The notes beneath the pieces were generated by a model. That model did not search any database, was not told the DNA's origin, and was given only the letters and a program-made list of their open reading frames with translations. This document shows, in pieces, positions 1 to 9,368 of a stretch of 64,000 nt of DNA. Position numbers and translations under genes: made by a program. The stretch lies in assembly GCA_036733285.1 (NCBI GenBank), contig DAINAU010000001.1:31464-95463 (forward strand), written 5' to 3'. Source of the stretch: JAGOBX01 sp036733285. GTDB taxonomy: Bacteria; JAGOBX01. Positions within the stretch are counted from its first letter, which is position 1; each line of letters starts with the position of its first letter.

Positions 1-1604
1 GCTCTTATTCTCTCAGCCACGGCTTTGGCTCCTTTTATATCCGTAAGCGGAAGTATTACGGCAAATTCTTCGCCTCCGTATCTTGCGACTATATCCGAAC
101 GCCTGTCGCTTAACCGAAAATCGATTATTCTCGTTGAATTATGAAGTATTTTAGCAAGATGCTGTAAAACAATATCTCCTTGTTGATGTCCGTATTGGTC
201 GTTAAACGTTTTGAAATGATCAATATCCAGCATTATTAAACATAATTTGCCGTTATTATTTTTATGATACTCTATTTCTTCCGCGAGTTTTTGCTGAAAA
301 TATCTGTGTATATATATTTTCGTCAATCCGTCGGTTATCGCAAGTTCGTATAAATTTGAATTTTCAATGGCTATCGCTGCGGATGAAGCCAGCGTTTGAT
401 ATAATATTATTTCCGAAGAAGAATATTTGGAATCTCCCTCTTTGCCGGCTAAACATATAACGCCGGTCAGCTTGTCTTTTACAACCAGCGGAAGCGCGAG
501 CATCTGTTTGTTTTCAATCTGAGTCAGTTCGTTAGGTTTGTAAAAAAGCAGATACTCGGGATATTCAGTAATGTTTTCCACGATTTTATAATTGCATGAT
601 ACTGCCGCCGCTCCAGCCGCGCCTTCCCCGAATTTGATGTTATATTTGACTGTGTTCAAATTATATCCTGACGCTAATTCAAGCGAATGTTTATCGTCGC
701 TTGCAAGCAATAAAGCGCATTTCCCGCATTTCGCGTTTGTCGTATAAATCTTTATTATGTTTTGCAGCAAATCTTTTTTATTTAATTCCGAACTTATTTC
801 CATTCCAAGTATCTGAATTGTCTGTAAATCTTTTATTCGTTCCTGAAGATTTTGCGTCATCAAATTAAACGCGTCGACTAAAACTCCGACCTCATTGTTC
901 ACCTTGATGCTTATTATCTCCGGAGTCGTTTCTCCTTTTGAAATTTTATCCGCGGCTCCTATTAGTTTCTGAATTGGATTGACCACGTAGTTCACAGCGT
1001 AAGAAATAGCGAACAAAGAAATTATTATCAAAATTACCGCGAGTAAAATTGTGAAAAATACGCTCGACAGAACAATCTTGTTGAAATATTTGTTTGAAAA
1101 TCCCATCTGCATATAGCCCGACAAAACAGTTTTATCCGCAAGGCGGTGTTTTACGTTCACGGTTTTTATCGTAAGTCCTCTGTGTGTTATTATTTTTCCG
1201 TAAACAGACATATTTCTTATAACGTCTGGCTTTAAAACCGGCGGTTTGATTTTTGAACCCGAAAAATTTGCGAACCTTAAAATTTCAGACGTCGACGAAT
1301 TATAAAAAATTATATGATGTATGTAGTTGTCGTTTTTAAACATATTTTTGATATTTTGTGATAATTCATTTATCAATTTGTCTTCAAGAATTCCGGTTTG
1401 ATAATAATTTTTAAAAAGCTCGGATGAATAATTGGTTATAATCGACAAATCTTTCGTTATCAGCATATTCTTATAATTTTCGGCGTTTTTATGGATTTGA
1501 ACTATAATATAGCCGGAAGTTATTATCAGCGATAATGTATATACAAATATAAACGAAAAATTTATTATGAATTTTATACTTTGATATTTCACTTTTAGTT
1601 TCAT
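1..1604 (-). CDS. Membrane GAF-GGDEF diguanylate cyclase (3' end outside window)
   Basis: Makes cyclic di-GMP from two GTP at the inner membrane. The visible ~534 residues run: TM helix ~10-35, a periplasmic sensor region, TM helix ~175-202, a HAMP linker, a GAF-type domain ~265-385, then a GGDEF domain. The active-site loop reads RYGGEEF near residue 508, so it looks catalytically competent, and the preceding RRSD fits the RxxD product-inhibition site. The ATG overlaps the stop of the upstream PNPase-like gene by 4 bp (ATGA), making it the last visible gene of a five-gene operon. The C-terminal end of the GGDEF domain lies beyond the window start. Confidence 0.9.
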   Translation of the reverse strand, partial: MKLKVKYQSIKFIINFSFIFVYTLSLIITSGYIIVQIHKNAENYKNMLITKDLSIITNYSSELFKNYYQTGILEDKLINELSQNIKNMFKNDNYIHHIIFYNSSTSEILRFANFSGSKIKPPVLKPDVIRNMSVYGKIITHRGLTIKTVNVKHRLADKTVLSGYMQMGFSNKYFNKIVLSSVFFTILLAVILIIISLFAISYAVNYVVNPIQKLIGAADKISKGETTPEIISIKVNNEVGVLVDAFNLMTQNLQERIKDLQTIQILGMEISSELNKKDLLQNIIKIYTTNAKCGKCALLLASDDKHSLELASGYNLNTVKYNIKFGEGAAGAAAVSCNYKIVENITEYPEYLLFYKPNELTQIENKQMLALPLVVKDKLTGVICLAGKEGDSKYSSSEIILYQTLASSAAIAIENSNLYELAITDGLTKIYIHRYFQQKLAEEIEYHKNNNGKLCLIMLDIDHFKTFNDQYGHQQGDIVLQHLAKILHNSTRIIDFRLSDRRSDIVARYGGEEFAVILPLTDIKGAKAVAERIR

Positions 1605-3832
1605 TTGCTCGTAGCGCTTTCAATATATTTTTTCTGACTGAACTTATAATTGAATCCGTCTATTTCTGTAATAACTACTTTTATCAAATCTCCTATCTTT
1701 ACTAATTCTTCGGGTTTGGTGCGGCATCCGTTTCCGAGTTCCGATAAATATACAGGACCTTTCGCGCCGAATTCCGATTCCACAAAAATTCCGAAAGGCA
1801 CAAGTTTTACAACCGTCGCCTCTACAATATCCCCGATTTTATAATCGCTTTGTTCAGACGGTTGTTTTGAATCTTTTTTCAATCTCGAAAACATACTTTT
1901 GATTTTCCCTTCGACTTTTTCCGTTTCGTATCTTTCCGCTTTGGTTGAAATCTCAAGTATTCTTGTTTTTGCGGATTCTATGTTGCTGAATTTATTCTTT
2001 GAACTTATTACTATTACTCCATCGTCTTCAATTACTATATCGCATGATGTGTTTTTCTTGATTTCATTTATATTGACAAAATTTTTTCCGGCAATTAATC
2101 CTATTTTATTCGGATTAACCTGCAATATCCTTGTCTCCGGAATTTTGGGATTTAAATTCGGATTTGGTTCCGGAAAAAATTCTTTTATTTTATTTATAAC
2201 AAATGAAAGCGACTCGGTTTGCCTGTCAAGAATAGTTTCAAGCTGATTTACGGTTAATCCCCTTTTCCTCGATTTAAAAAGAATTCCGATTATCCCTTTT
2301 GCGCTCGCCGTAATATTTATCTCCGCGTCGGCGCATACTCTCTCAAGCATTAAAGAATCGGTTAAAGAAAAAAAATCGTTTGATTTTCGAGAATAATATA
2401 ACGCGCTGTCAACGCTTGCAAATTCTGATTTCGCCTTTATCCCCGCGTCTTTTAAAGCGAGATTGGCGCTGTTGACCGCCGCGGAAATCGTCCCTCCGTC
2501 AGTTGATATGATTTCATAGATTATTCTCTTTAAATATGGAAGTTCAGATAATCCGGGAATGATGTTTTTTAAAACGTTGTCGAGATAAATATTTATCGCG
2601 TCTTCAAATCTGTTGAATTTTATGGAGGAATCTATTTTTCCAACGCTGAACGGATATACGTAGACATTGTTTAAAAAAGTTTGACGCTTATATCCGTCTA
2701 TTCCAAACAACCATCTTGATTTATTGACGGTTCCAAGCGTAACTACTCCCATTACCTTTGTTTTGCCGAACCTGAAAATTCCGGAGCCATGAGCCGACGG
2801 CAGCATTCCAGCCGAGCATTCTATTTCTCTGAATTCGTTAAATTGCCGCTTGTCAAGTCTTATGTGTTTCTCAATCAGATTTTCTTTTATATATTCGCCT
2901 ATCGCCTCATAAAAATACTTTTTTAATATATAAGGCGATACCGTTCCTATCGCGTTTTTTACAGAAATAGTTTTATACAAATCGTCTTTTAATTCATTAA
3001 TTTTTAATTCGGATTTTCCATCTGAATTCAATAAATTCTCGATTTCATTCTTGTTGTTTTCGTTAAACGCCGCTATTATCTCCGAATTAAAATCAGAGTA
3101 TTCGATTTTTTGCTGCGGTTTTGTTATATCTTCAAGATTTTTCCAGAGTTCTATTGCTTTCTTCTGGAAATCTATTAATGGCTCAATCGTTGATTTTAAA
3201 TAACCTACGGCTCCAATTATATAAGTCGGCGAAGCGTCTTTTACAGAACAAAACATATTTATTATCAATTCTTTTGATGACGCTATCAGCAAATCGAGAT
3301 TGCTGAACTGTATAATGTCCATATCCGGATTTTTAATATATCTTCCCTCGACTTCTCCAAGTCTTAATGCCGCAAAGCTATCCGAATTGAAACAGGATAA
3401 AAATGAAATCAATAAAGACAATCCTATCGATGCGGGAAGTTCCGGCGAGCATCCTTCTTCGTAAGACGTCAGAAGAATGGAAATAATTATTTCGTTGTCT
3501 ATCGCCTTATTCAAAGATGTTATTGCGCACTCGGTAAAAAAATCCGTAAGTTGAATTTCGCGAGGCGTTCTCGATTCTTCTCTTTTATGAAAATTTGACG
3601 GAATCTCTCCAAAAGAATAAAAACGCTCGGAATAAAAAAGTTTTATCGGCGAATTTATGTATTCCCCGGCGTCTAATAATCTGCGCCCTATTATCAGATT
3701 GCAATTAACAAGGGTTTTTCCATACGATGCCTCTATGATGTAATCTGACGTTCCATTATAATCGACTAATCTTGCTTTCAACGGCTTTCCGTCGTATATT
3801 GTTTCGAATATTCTATCGTTTTTACTTTTCAT
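1601..3832 (-). CDS. Degenerate PNPase-like protein A (RNase PH x2, KH, S1)
   Basis: 743 residues with full PNPase architecture: RNase PH domain 1, helical linker, RNase PH domain 2 (~315-545), KH (~555-620) and S1 (~665-735). Active PNPase degrades RNA phosphorolytically. A nearly gapless alignment to E. coli PNPase recalled from memory shows loss of the active site in PH2: RREIGHG reads RFEDAIN (R399 to F, H403 to I), the GSSS loop reads GGTI, and metal ligands D486, D492 and K494 become R, E and N. The KH GKGG loop reads GKNF; the S1 domain looks intact. Family membership is clear; loss of phosphorolysis is inferred. It may still bind RNA. It lies 4 bp after paralogue B and overlaps the GGDEF gene. 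Confidence 0.85.
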   Translation of the reverse strand: MKSKNDRIFETIYDGKPLKARLVDYNGTSDYIIEASYGKTLVNCNLIIGRRLLDAGEYINSPIKLFYSERFYSFGEIPSNFHKREESRTPREIQLTDFFTECAITSLNKAIDNEIIISILLTSYEEGCSPELPASIGLSLLISFLSCFNSDSFAALRLGEVEGRYIKNPDMDIIQFSNLDLLIASSKELIINMFCSVKDASPTYIIGAVGYLKSTIEPLIDFQKKAIELWKNLEDITKPQQKIEYSDFNSEIIAAFNENNKNEIENLLNSDGKSELKINELKDDLYKTISVKNAIGTVSPYILKKYFYEAIGEYIKENLIEKHIRLDKRQFNEFREIECSAGMLPSAHGSGIFRFGKTKVMGVVTLGTVNKSRWLFGIDGYKRQTFLNNVYVYPFSVGKIDSSIKFNRFEDAINIYLDNVLKNIIPGLSELPYLKRIIYEIISTDGGTISAAVNSANLALKDAGIKAKSEFASVDSALYYSRKSNDFFSLTDSLMLERVCADAEINITASAKGIIGILFKSRKRGLTVNQLETILDRQTESLSFVINKIKEFFPEPNPNLNPKIPETRILQVNPNKIGLIAGKNFVNINEIKKNTSCDIVIEDDGVIVISSKNKFSNIESAKTRILEISTKAERYETEKVEGKIKSMFSRLKKDSKQPSEQSDYKIGDIVEATVVKLVPFGIFVESEFGAKGPVYLSELGNGCRTKPEELVKIGDLIKVVITEIDGFNYKFSQKKYIESATSK

Positions 3833-3836
3833 AATT

Positions 3837-5597
3837 TTAAAACCTGACGCTGAAGTTTAAATTATTTCTATTCTTGTTAACGCCGGATATTAATGTCCTT
3901 AAAAAATTTTTTAAAATGGTTTTGCATTCTTTTATTGCTTTAATTAATTTGCCTGTTTCTACGCCCTGACAGTTTGATATGATATTCAGATATTTTATAT
4001 TGCGTTCGTCTCCGATTATGCATATCCGCAAATCCGCCGCCGCTTCTTCTATGAACACGGGCTCCAATATTAAATAATTCTGTTCTATCAAATATGCGAA
4101 TTCAAGACATCCGGCATCCTCGTAAAACACGTTGTTAAAAGTCTCTTCAGGATGAAAATATTTCAAAATATTTATCGCGTTGATCGGAACGCTTATTTCC
4201 GAACCGTCGCTCGATATGTATTCGGTTACCATTCTATGCGCGCTGTTTTGTTCCAATAATTTATTAAAATTTATTATCTTGTTCAACGCGGTTTCAATCT
4301 GACCTGACCTTAACGGCTTGTATTCGTCGGATAAAATTCTGTCTCCAAGAAGAACATTAATGTTGTTTCCAAAAAAATTCGATATATTGTAAAATTTAGA
4401 TTCGCTTCTGAAATCAACGTCGTCATTAATCTTTACAAATTTTTCTATCTTATTTTTTGTTCTTTTTACCTGTTGTCCTTCTTCCGAATTTTCTTCTTTT
4501 TGTCGTAATGATGTTACTGAAACAATTGCGTCCGTAACTTTCCTGTTAATTCTGCAAACCGACGTATTCTTGTTTTTCGTTATTTCAATCTCAATATCTG
4601 TTATTTTATTGGCGTAATCGTCGTATAACCGCTTTTTCTGATTAAGATTTTCTTTCACAATATTTAATAAAATCCGGTAAAAACTATAAAAATAATAGTT
4701 CTTAAATTCATCGAAGTTTTTAATATTAATGTCGGTTGACAATTCGGCATTTTTTAACAGTATCGAAGAAAGCTTGGTTAATTCTTCGATTCTTGTTTTA
4801 TAAGAATCGTAAACATATATCCCTTCAATTAACTCTTTGTTTGCAAGAATTATATTTTCGATTGAACGCTTAATATCAAAATCCGCGTCTTCCGATAAAA
4901 CGCCGTTCAATTTCAAATCTATTCCGGATTCATTTTTCAAATCTTTTAAAAATTCGAAATATCCGGATTGCCCAGTTTCTATTATTCGTTTGATATTTTC
5001 AATTTGATATTCGCTGAATTCTCTTCCGGACGCTTCCAGAAAAATTAATTTCTCTGAAGTCCAGCTTATTAAAACGGAAAATTTGGATCTGTTTATTTCT
5101 TTAAATCCCGGTTCTATCTGAATTCCGGATTGACCGGAGCAAAATCTCCCCGTATAATATGGAAAATCAATTATTCCCGAAATATAACTTAGTATCATTG
5201 CGCAGTTCATAGCGAGCGAGTCGGAAGGATAACCGGAATTGCCGGATTCCAGAAGCAGATTTAATTCTATGTCCATATTGAATTTGTTCAGTTTTAACAG
5301 CGGTGAAATCTGACGCGTTATTTTTTTTTCTATTATTGAATTCTTTTGCGAATGAACGTTTTCTTCAAGATTTGACGACCCCGGCAATTGACCGGCCGCC
5401 GAATGCCGTTCAATATACTTTATTATTATTTTGGAATCCCTTAAATTTTTTATTTTGCCGGCGTTCAAAAAACCGAATATCACCGCGTTATTTGATTTTA
5501 ATTTTATTCCAAATAGCGAGGTAATATTATCTAAAATTTCTATTTCCAATCCGTCTTTAAATAATATTGCGTCTGTAAATTTTTTTTTTATTTTCAT
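3837..5597 (-). CDS. Degenerate PNPase-like protein B (no KH or S1)
   Basis: 586 residues. The PH1 signature is recognisable around residues 60-170 (ERHSAAGQLPG matches the PNPase ERTYAAGKIPG segment; the following stretch matches the DIAA..GASAALSISGIPF region). The second RNase PH domain (~395-570) is strongly eroded: at positions equivalent to E. coli R398, R399 and H403 it has P, L and Q; the GSSS loop reads GSEI; D486, D492 and K494 become E, R and C. The protein stops where KH and S1 would begin, so it has only the ring-forming core. Its start directly abuts the stop of the kinase gene (TAAATG). Catalysis is very unlikely; a structural or regulatory partner of protein A is my inference. 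Confidence 0.75.
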   Translation of the reverse strand: MKIKKKFTDAILFKDGLEIEILDNITSLFGIKLKSNNAVIFGFLNAGKIKNLRDSKIIIKYIERHSAAGQLPGSSNLEENVHSQKNSIIEKKITRQISPLLKLNKFNMDIELNLLLESGNSGYPSDSLAMNCAMILSYISGIIDFPYYTGRFCSGQSGIQIEPGFKEINRSKFSVLISWTSEKLIFLEASGREFSEYQIENIKRIIETGQSGYFEFLKDLKNESGIDLKLNGVLSEDADFDIKRSIENIILANKELIEGIYVYDSYKTRIEELTKLSSILLKNAELSTDINIKNFDEFKNYYFYSFYRILLNIVKENLNQKKRLYDDYANKITDIEIEITKNKNTSVCRINRKVTDAIVSVTSLRQKEENSEEGQQVKRTKNKIEKFVKINDDVDFRSESKFYNISNFFGNNINVLLGDRILSDEYKPLRSGQIETALNKIINFNKLLEQNSAHRMVTEYISSDGSEISVPINAINILKYFHPEETFNNVFYEDAGCLEFAYLIEQNYLILEPVFIEEAAADLRICIIGDERNIKYLNIISNCQGVETGKLIKAIKECKTILKNFLRTLISGVNKNRNNLNFSVRF

Positions 5598-7685
5598 TTA
5601 TGATTTATACACAAACCTCTTATCAACCGGCAATTCCACCGAAAATTTCACTCCGTTTTTTTCGTTTTTAAAATTAATTTTCCCGTTATGTTCTTCCATT
5701 ATTTTTTGAGAGATTGTCAGACCAAGCCCGATTCCAGTGGATTTTGTCGTAAAAAAAGGATTGAAAATCTTGCTCTTTAAAGTCTCGTCGATGTTTCCGC
5801 CGTTATTGAAAATTTCCACTATGCAAACCGTGTATTCGTTAGCCGTAAGATTATTGTCCTTAATCCTGACGTTTATTTCTATAAACGGATCGCTTATTTC
5901 TTTCAAAGCGTCAACCGCGTTTAATAAAATATTTAAAAATACCCTGTTCAATTTATCCTCGTCGTAATTAACCAAAATTTTGTGCGCGCAATATTTTCTT
6001 TCTAACTTAATGTTGTTGTCTTCCATTGATTTTCGAACGTATAACAGAGATTTTTCCAGCGTTTCAATTAAATTTTTGTTCTGTTTTTTTAATTGTATTT
6101 TATTAGTAAAATTCAAAAATTCCGTGACTATCTTATTTAAATCGTTAACTCCCTCGACTATTTTCGAGGCAATCTTGCTTTTTTCGGAATCCGCCGAATC
6201 TGATAAATCTTTTTCAAGCAGAGACGCAAATCCCTCTATTGAACCGAGCGGATTGCGTATCTCGTGAGCGAGTCCGGCCGCCATTTCTCCTAACGAAGCG
6301 AGTTTGTCCCTGCGGTTCAATTCTTCTTCCATCTCCTTCATTTCAGTTATATCGTTGAATGACGCTATCATTCCTTTAATCAAACCGTATTCGGTCTTAA
6401 GTTTTACAGTCGTCAATTCTATTTGCTTCACTTCAAGATTTTTTGCCACAAGCTGCGTCCTGTGATAAAACATATATTCTTCATTTTCTATTTTTGTCTG
6501 TATCTGTTTATCGGGAAAAATATATATGTCCTGTCCGAGAGTTTTATCTAATAATTCGTTTTCATTATCGAATTTTAATAAAAGCAGAGCTTGCGTGTTT
6601 ATGAATTTAATCTTTAATTCTTTGTCGAGAATCATAATTCCCAGCGGCAAATTTTTGAAAGTAAAATATAAATAATCTTTTATGCTTTCTATTCTTTTAT
6701 ATAACGCCCTGTTTTTAAAAAGCAATTCAAGATATACTTTTACCGTTTTTATCAATTCGACGTCGCTAACGTTAAATGAATTTTTTTCATAAAGTTTTGT
6801 CAAATAAATTATTAAATAACGTTCGTTTTCTATATGAACGTTTACCTTTAAAATATTCCTGATTTTTTTTAAATCCGCCGTTGATACCGCTTTATCCTTC
6901 GGACCAAACAATTCCGGTTCCTGAGATACTCTTATTATCCCTTTATTCAGCGCCGGAATATCTAAATCCTTTTCGTATTTATCGATTATTTCTCCCGTCA
7001 TATTATCGTATACTATTCCGGCTCCGGCGTTGCAATTCATAATCTTAACTATTGAATTTGTCGTTACTTTTAATATTGATACAAGTTCGTAATCGAGTTT
7101 TAAACTATTTTTTATTTCATTTAATGTTACTATTTTTGACATCCTCTCGTATGCTCTTTGTTCCGCTTTCCTGTTTTCTTCGCTTGAAAAACCGAGCATT
7201 ATCGCGATTATCAATAAAGCTATAAATCTCGGCAGATGAGCTTGAACCTGCGGTCCGAATAAAATCACGTTTCTGGTTACCGGGTCAGGACTTAAGTTAT
7301 AAAGAATAAATATGAAAAGCGTGGTGCCGACGCTTCCGCGTATCCCGAAACTCATTGCTCCAGATATAATAGGTATGAAATATAAAAAGAAAAACGAAAT
7401 GCTGTTATCGCCGGAATAGGTAACAGTAAAATGAACAAAAAAAACATAAATTTCAAGCAATAAAAGATTCGCTTTCGCGGATGGCAAAATCGTTTTTAAA
7501 AACGGATCTATTATAAAAAATAAAAGCGCTATGATTAAAAACAAATAAAAATATTGAGTCGATAATCCGGTAAAAAAATTTAAAATTATATAGAGAAGTA
7601 TTACCGTCGCAAAAAGCGATATAAATAAAAATAAACCGCTTACTTCGCGGTTTTTCTTTAATATCCATTCTAAATATTTTTTCAT
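5598..7685 (-). CDS. Multipass membrane sensor histidine kinase (PAS, HisKA, HATPase)
   Basis: 695 residues. About six hydrophobic helices occupy residues 15-170, followed by a GAF-like region, a PAS-like domain (~345-450), a HisKA dimerisation domain with phospho-acceptor H474 in LAHEIRNPLG, and an HATPase domain with N box (NILLNAVDAL) and G2 box (GIGLGL). The G1 box reads FNNGGNID, with Asn where most kinases have Asp; such variants occur in active kinases. Architecture is NtrB/AtoS-like. No response regulator is adjacent, so its phosphorylation target is unknown. It overlaps the upstream binding-lipoprotein gene by 4 bp, suggesting that protein feeds it a signal. Confidence 0.93.
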   Translation of the reverse strand: MKKYLEWILKKNREVSGLFLFISLFATVILLYIILNFFTGLSTQYFYLFLIIALLFFIIDPFLKTILPSAKANLLLLEIYVFFVHFTVTYSGDNSISFFFLYFIPIISGAMSFGIRGSVGTTLFIFILYNLSPDPVTRNVILFGPQVQAHLPRFIALLIIAIMLGFSSEENRKAEQRAYERMSKIVTLNEIKNSLKLDYELVSILKVTTNSIVKIMNCNAGAGIVYDNMTGEIIDKYEKDLDIPALNKGIIRVSQEPELFGPKDKAVSTADLKKIRNILKVNVHIENERYLIIYLTKLYEKNSFNVSDVELIKTVKVYLELLFKNRALYKRIESIKDYLYFTFKNLPLGIMILDKELKIKFINTQALLLLKFDNENELLDKTLGQDIYIFPDKQIQTKIENEEYMFYHRTQLVAKNLEVKQIELTTVKLKTEYGLIKGMIASFNDITEMKEMEEELNRRDKLASLGEMAAGLAHEIRNPLGSIEGFASLLEKDLSDSADSEKSKIASKIVEGVNDLNKIVTEFLNFTNKIQLKKQNKNLIETLEKSLLYVRKSMEDNNIKLERKYCAHKILVNYDEDKLNRVFLNILLNAVDALKEISDPFIEINVRIKDNNLTANEYTVCIVEIFNNGGNIDETLKSKIFNPFFTTKSTGIGLGLTISQKIMEEHNGKINFKNEKNGVKFSVELPVDKRFVYKS

Positions 7686-8617
7686 TTGAAATGTTTGTTA
7701 ATCAAATCGATTTTCTCGCGCATTATATTATAATCGGAATCCTCCGCCGGGGCGTAACCTTCAAGTCCGCCCGCAAGCGAATTCAAAATATTAGAGTTTT
7801 TCAAATTAATAAATGCGTCAAGCAATTTTTTTTTCAAATCCTTATTGTCTATAATATTTTTCCCTATCGCTATCGGGTCGCCGGGAATATCGTCCGTTTC
7901 CTGTAATACCACTATATTTTTGACTTTATCGGGCGATAAATATTTTTCTACCGCGCCTTGATAACAAGCTCCTATTTCCGCGCCTTTCGATGATATTATT
8001 TTCACAACGTTATCGTGTCCCTTTACAAATTTTACGCTTAAATTTTTTTCAATATCCGCCCCTGATTTGATTATGTCCGCAGCCGGAAATAAAAAACCCG
8101 ACGTCGAATATCTGTCCGTAAAAACCGTTTTAATTTTCTCTCTCTTCTTCAAATCCTCCAGTGATTTTATTCCAGAATCTTTATGCGTGATTATTATTCC
8201 CTTATAAGAAGGTTTCCCGTTTCGTATTGATTTAACCAGCGGAAGCGTGTTGTTTTTTTTATGCGATTCCACGTATGAATAAGCCCCCATTGACGCCAAA
8301 TCATATTCGATTCCGGTTTTATCAACTATATTTTCGTAATTCGACGCAAATTTTAATATCACCGGCATTTCAATCTGAGCGTGAAGATAACTGATTAATG
8401 GTTTCATTATGTTTTGTAAATCCATTGCGTTGCTCGAAGGAACAACGGCAAAATTAAGTTTCTGAATCCCCGTGTCGCTTTCAATTTGCTCCGTTGATTT
8501 TTTCGATGCGCCTACTGCGTCTGTTACGTTGTTATCGCCAACATTTCCCGAACAACCCCAAAAAAACAACATAGACAAAATTAACATATTTTTTTTTATA
8601 TTTGATATGCCGGACAT
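7682..8617 (-). CDS. PhnD-like periplasmic binding lipoprotein
   Basis: 311 residues with an N-terminal signal peptide and a probable lipidated Cys22 (WGC). The body matches the PhnD/phosphonate-phosphite binding family: an N-terminal FAVVPSSNAMDLQNIM segment, the MGAYSYVES region, and a GxxKSLEDLKK-type motif. Such proteins normally deliver anionic ligands to an ABC permease. No permease or ATPase gene is present; instead the next gene is a membrane histidine kinase with a 4-bp overlap. I infer a sensory role, with ligand binding relayed to the kinase. First gene of the five-gene minus-strand operon. Confidence 0.85.
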   Translation of the reverse strand: MSGISNIKKNMLILSMLFFWGCSGNVGDNNVTDAVGASKKSTEQIESDTGIQKLNFAVVPSSNAMDLQNIMKPLISYLHAQIEMPVILKFASNYENIVDKTGIEYDLASMGAYSYVESHKKNNTLPLVKSIRNGKPSYKGIIITHKDSGIKSLEDLKKREKIKTVFTDRYSTSGFLFPAADIIKSGADIEKNLSVKFVKGHDNVVKIISSKGAEIGACYQGAVEKYLSPDKVKNIVVLQETDDIPGDPIAIGKNIIDNKDLKKKLLDAFINLKNSNILNSLAGGLEGYAPAEDSDYNIMREKIDLINKHFK

Positions 8618-8707
8618 ATAATCGCCTCCGAATTAATTTTCTTTGATTATCTCAAATTTCAGTTCTTTTGTCAATATAATTTATCCCTTAGCCGAATTTC
8701 AAGCTCG

Positions 8708-8747
8708 GCCAGAAATTGTTTCAAAAATTTTAATAAACTTTTCTGGC
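8708..8747. repeat. Hairpin containing GAAATTGTTTCAA, copy 1
   Basis: GCCAGAAA pairs with TTTCTGGC across a 24-base loop. The inner sequence GAAATTGTTTCAAAAATTTTAAT recurs with one difference in the same orientation at 9203, and a related GAAATTGTTCCAA occurs at about 30537. The two copies bracket the hairpin array. Confidence 0.55.
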
Positions 8748-8934
8748 GCCATTTCAGTTATTTATGTGGAAAGGAAATTTTAACATTAACTTACAACGCT
8801 TTTTTTTAATGTAAAATATATAAAATTCAGATACCGTCGCTGAAAGTTGAATCAAGTTGCAAAGAGCGTCGAATTTCTCATTGCCGTAGATAAAATCTAT
8901 GGAAACAAAATGAAATAACGACGATTCGGAAAAC

Positions 8935-9167
8935 AAACCTGAAAGGTTTGAATTTCACATAACCGTAGGTGAACTGCGCGCAGCGCAGGAAAACCTACGG
9001 AACGAAAAACACAAAATCGCTCGACCCTGAATAAGGGTCGAATTTCAAATTGTCTTAAAATTCAACCCCTTCAGGGTTGATAGATTTGGTTGGTTTTCTT
9101 CCCGCAGGTTGAATGCGCTCCGCGCAGGCTACCTGCGGTTATGTAAAATTCAACCGCTTTCGCGGTT
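8935..9167. repeat. Array of six hairpins with GAATTT tags in both orientations
   Basis: Palindromes at 8935-8949, 8963-9000, 9022-9040, 9062-9080, 9102-9138 and 9152-9167. The first and third are followed by GAATTTCA. The fourth and sixth, read on the other strand, are followed by GAATTTTA. The two large hairpins share an outer CCGnAGGT/ACCTnCGG stem and an inner TGCGC/GCGCA stem, and both have ACATAA next to the outer stem when oriented. The outer pair is T-A in one copy and C-G in the other, a compensatory change. The array therefore contains two inverted copies of one unit. Confidence 0.8.
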
Positions 9168-9202
9168 ACAGATTATTAAAACTTTTTGTTTTTAAGCTCT
9201 CG

Positions 9203-9241
9203 GAAATTGTTTCAATAATTTTAATTTATTAGAACAATTTC
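9203..9241. repeat. Hairpin containing GAAATTGTTTCAA, copy 2
   Basis: GAAATTGTT pairs with AACAATTTC across a 21-base AT-rich loop. The left arm and loop resemble the copy at 8708. Confidence 0.55.
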
Positions 9242-9368
9242 TGACTGCGTCCCCGCGACTTGTTTTTGTCGTCTGAATTTGATTGACTTCTTGCCTTAAT
9301 TAATATAACTTTTTATCAATTAGCTTTTATAAAAAATATATTAACAGTTTAATTTGATTATAATTAAT

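Noticed and set aside
1601..3832. Annotating as an ordinary active pnp
   Set aside because: Multiple substitutions at phosphate- and metal-binding positions make normal activity unlikely.
8754..8936. 60-residue open frame on the minus strand
   Set aside because: No family likeness and no ribosome site; it lies in a repeat-rich intergenic region.
8935..9167. CRISPR array
   Set aside because: Hairpins vary in sequence and orientation, there is no regular spacer length and no cas gene.
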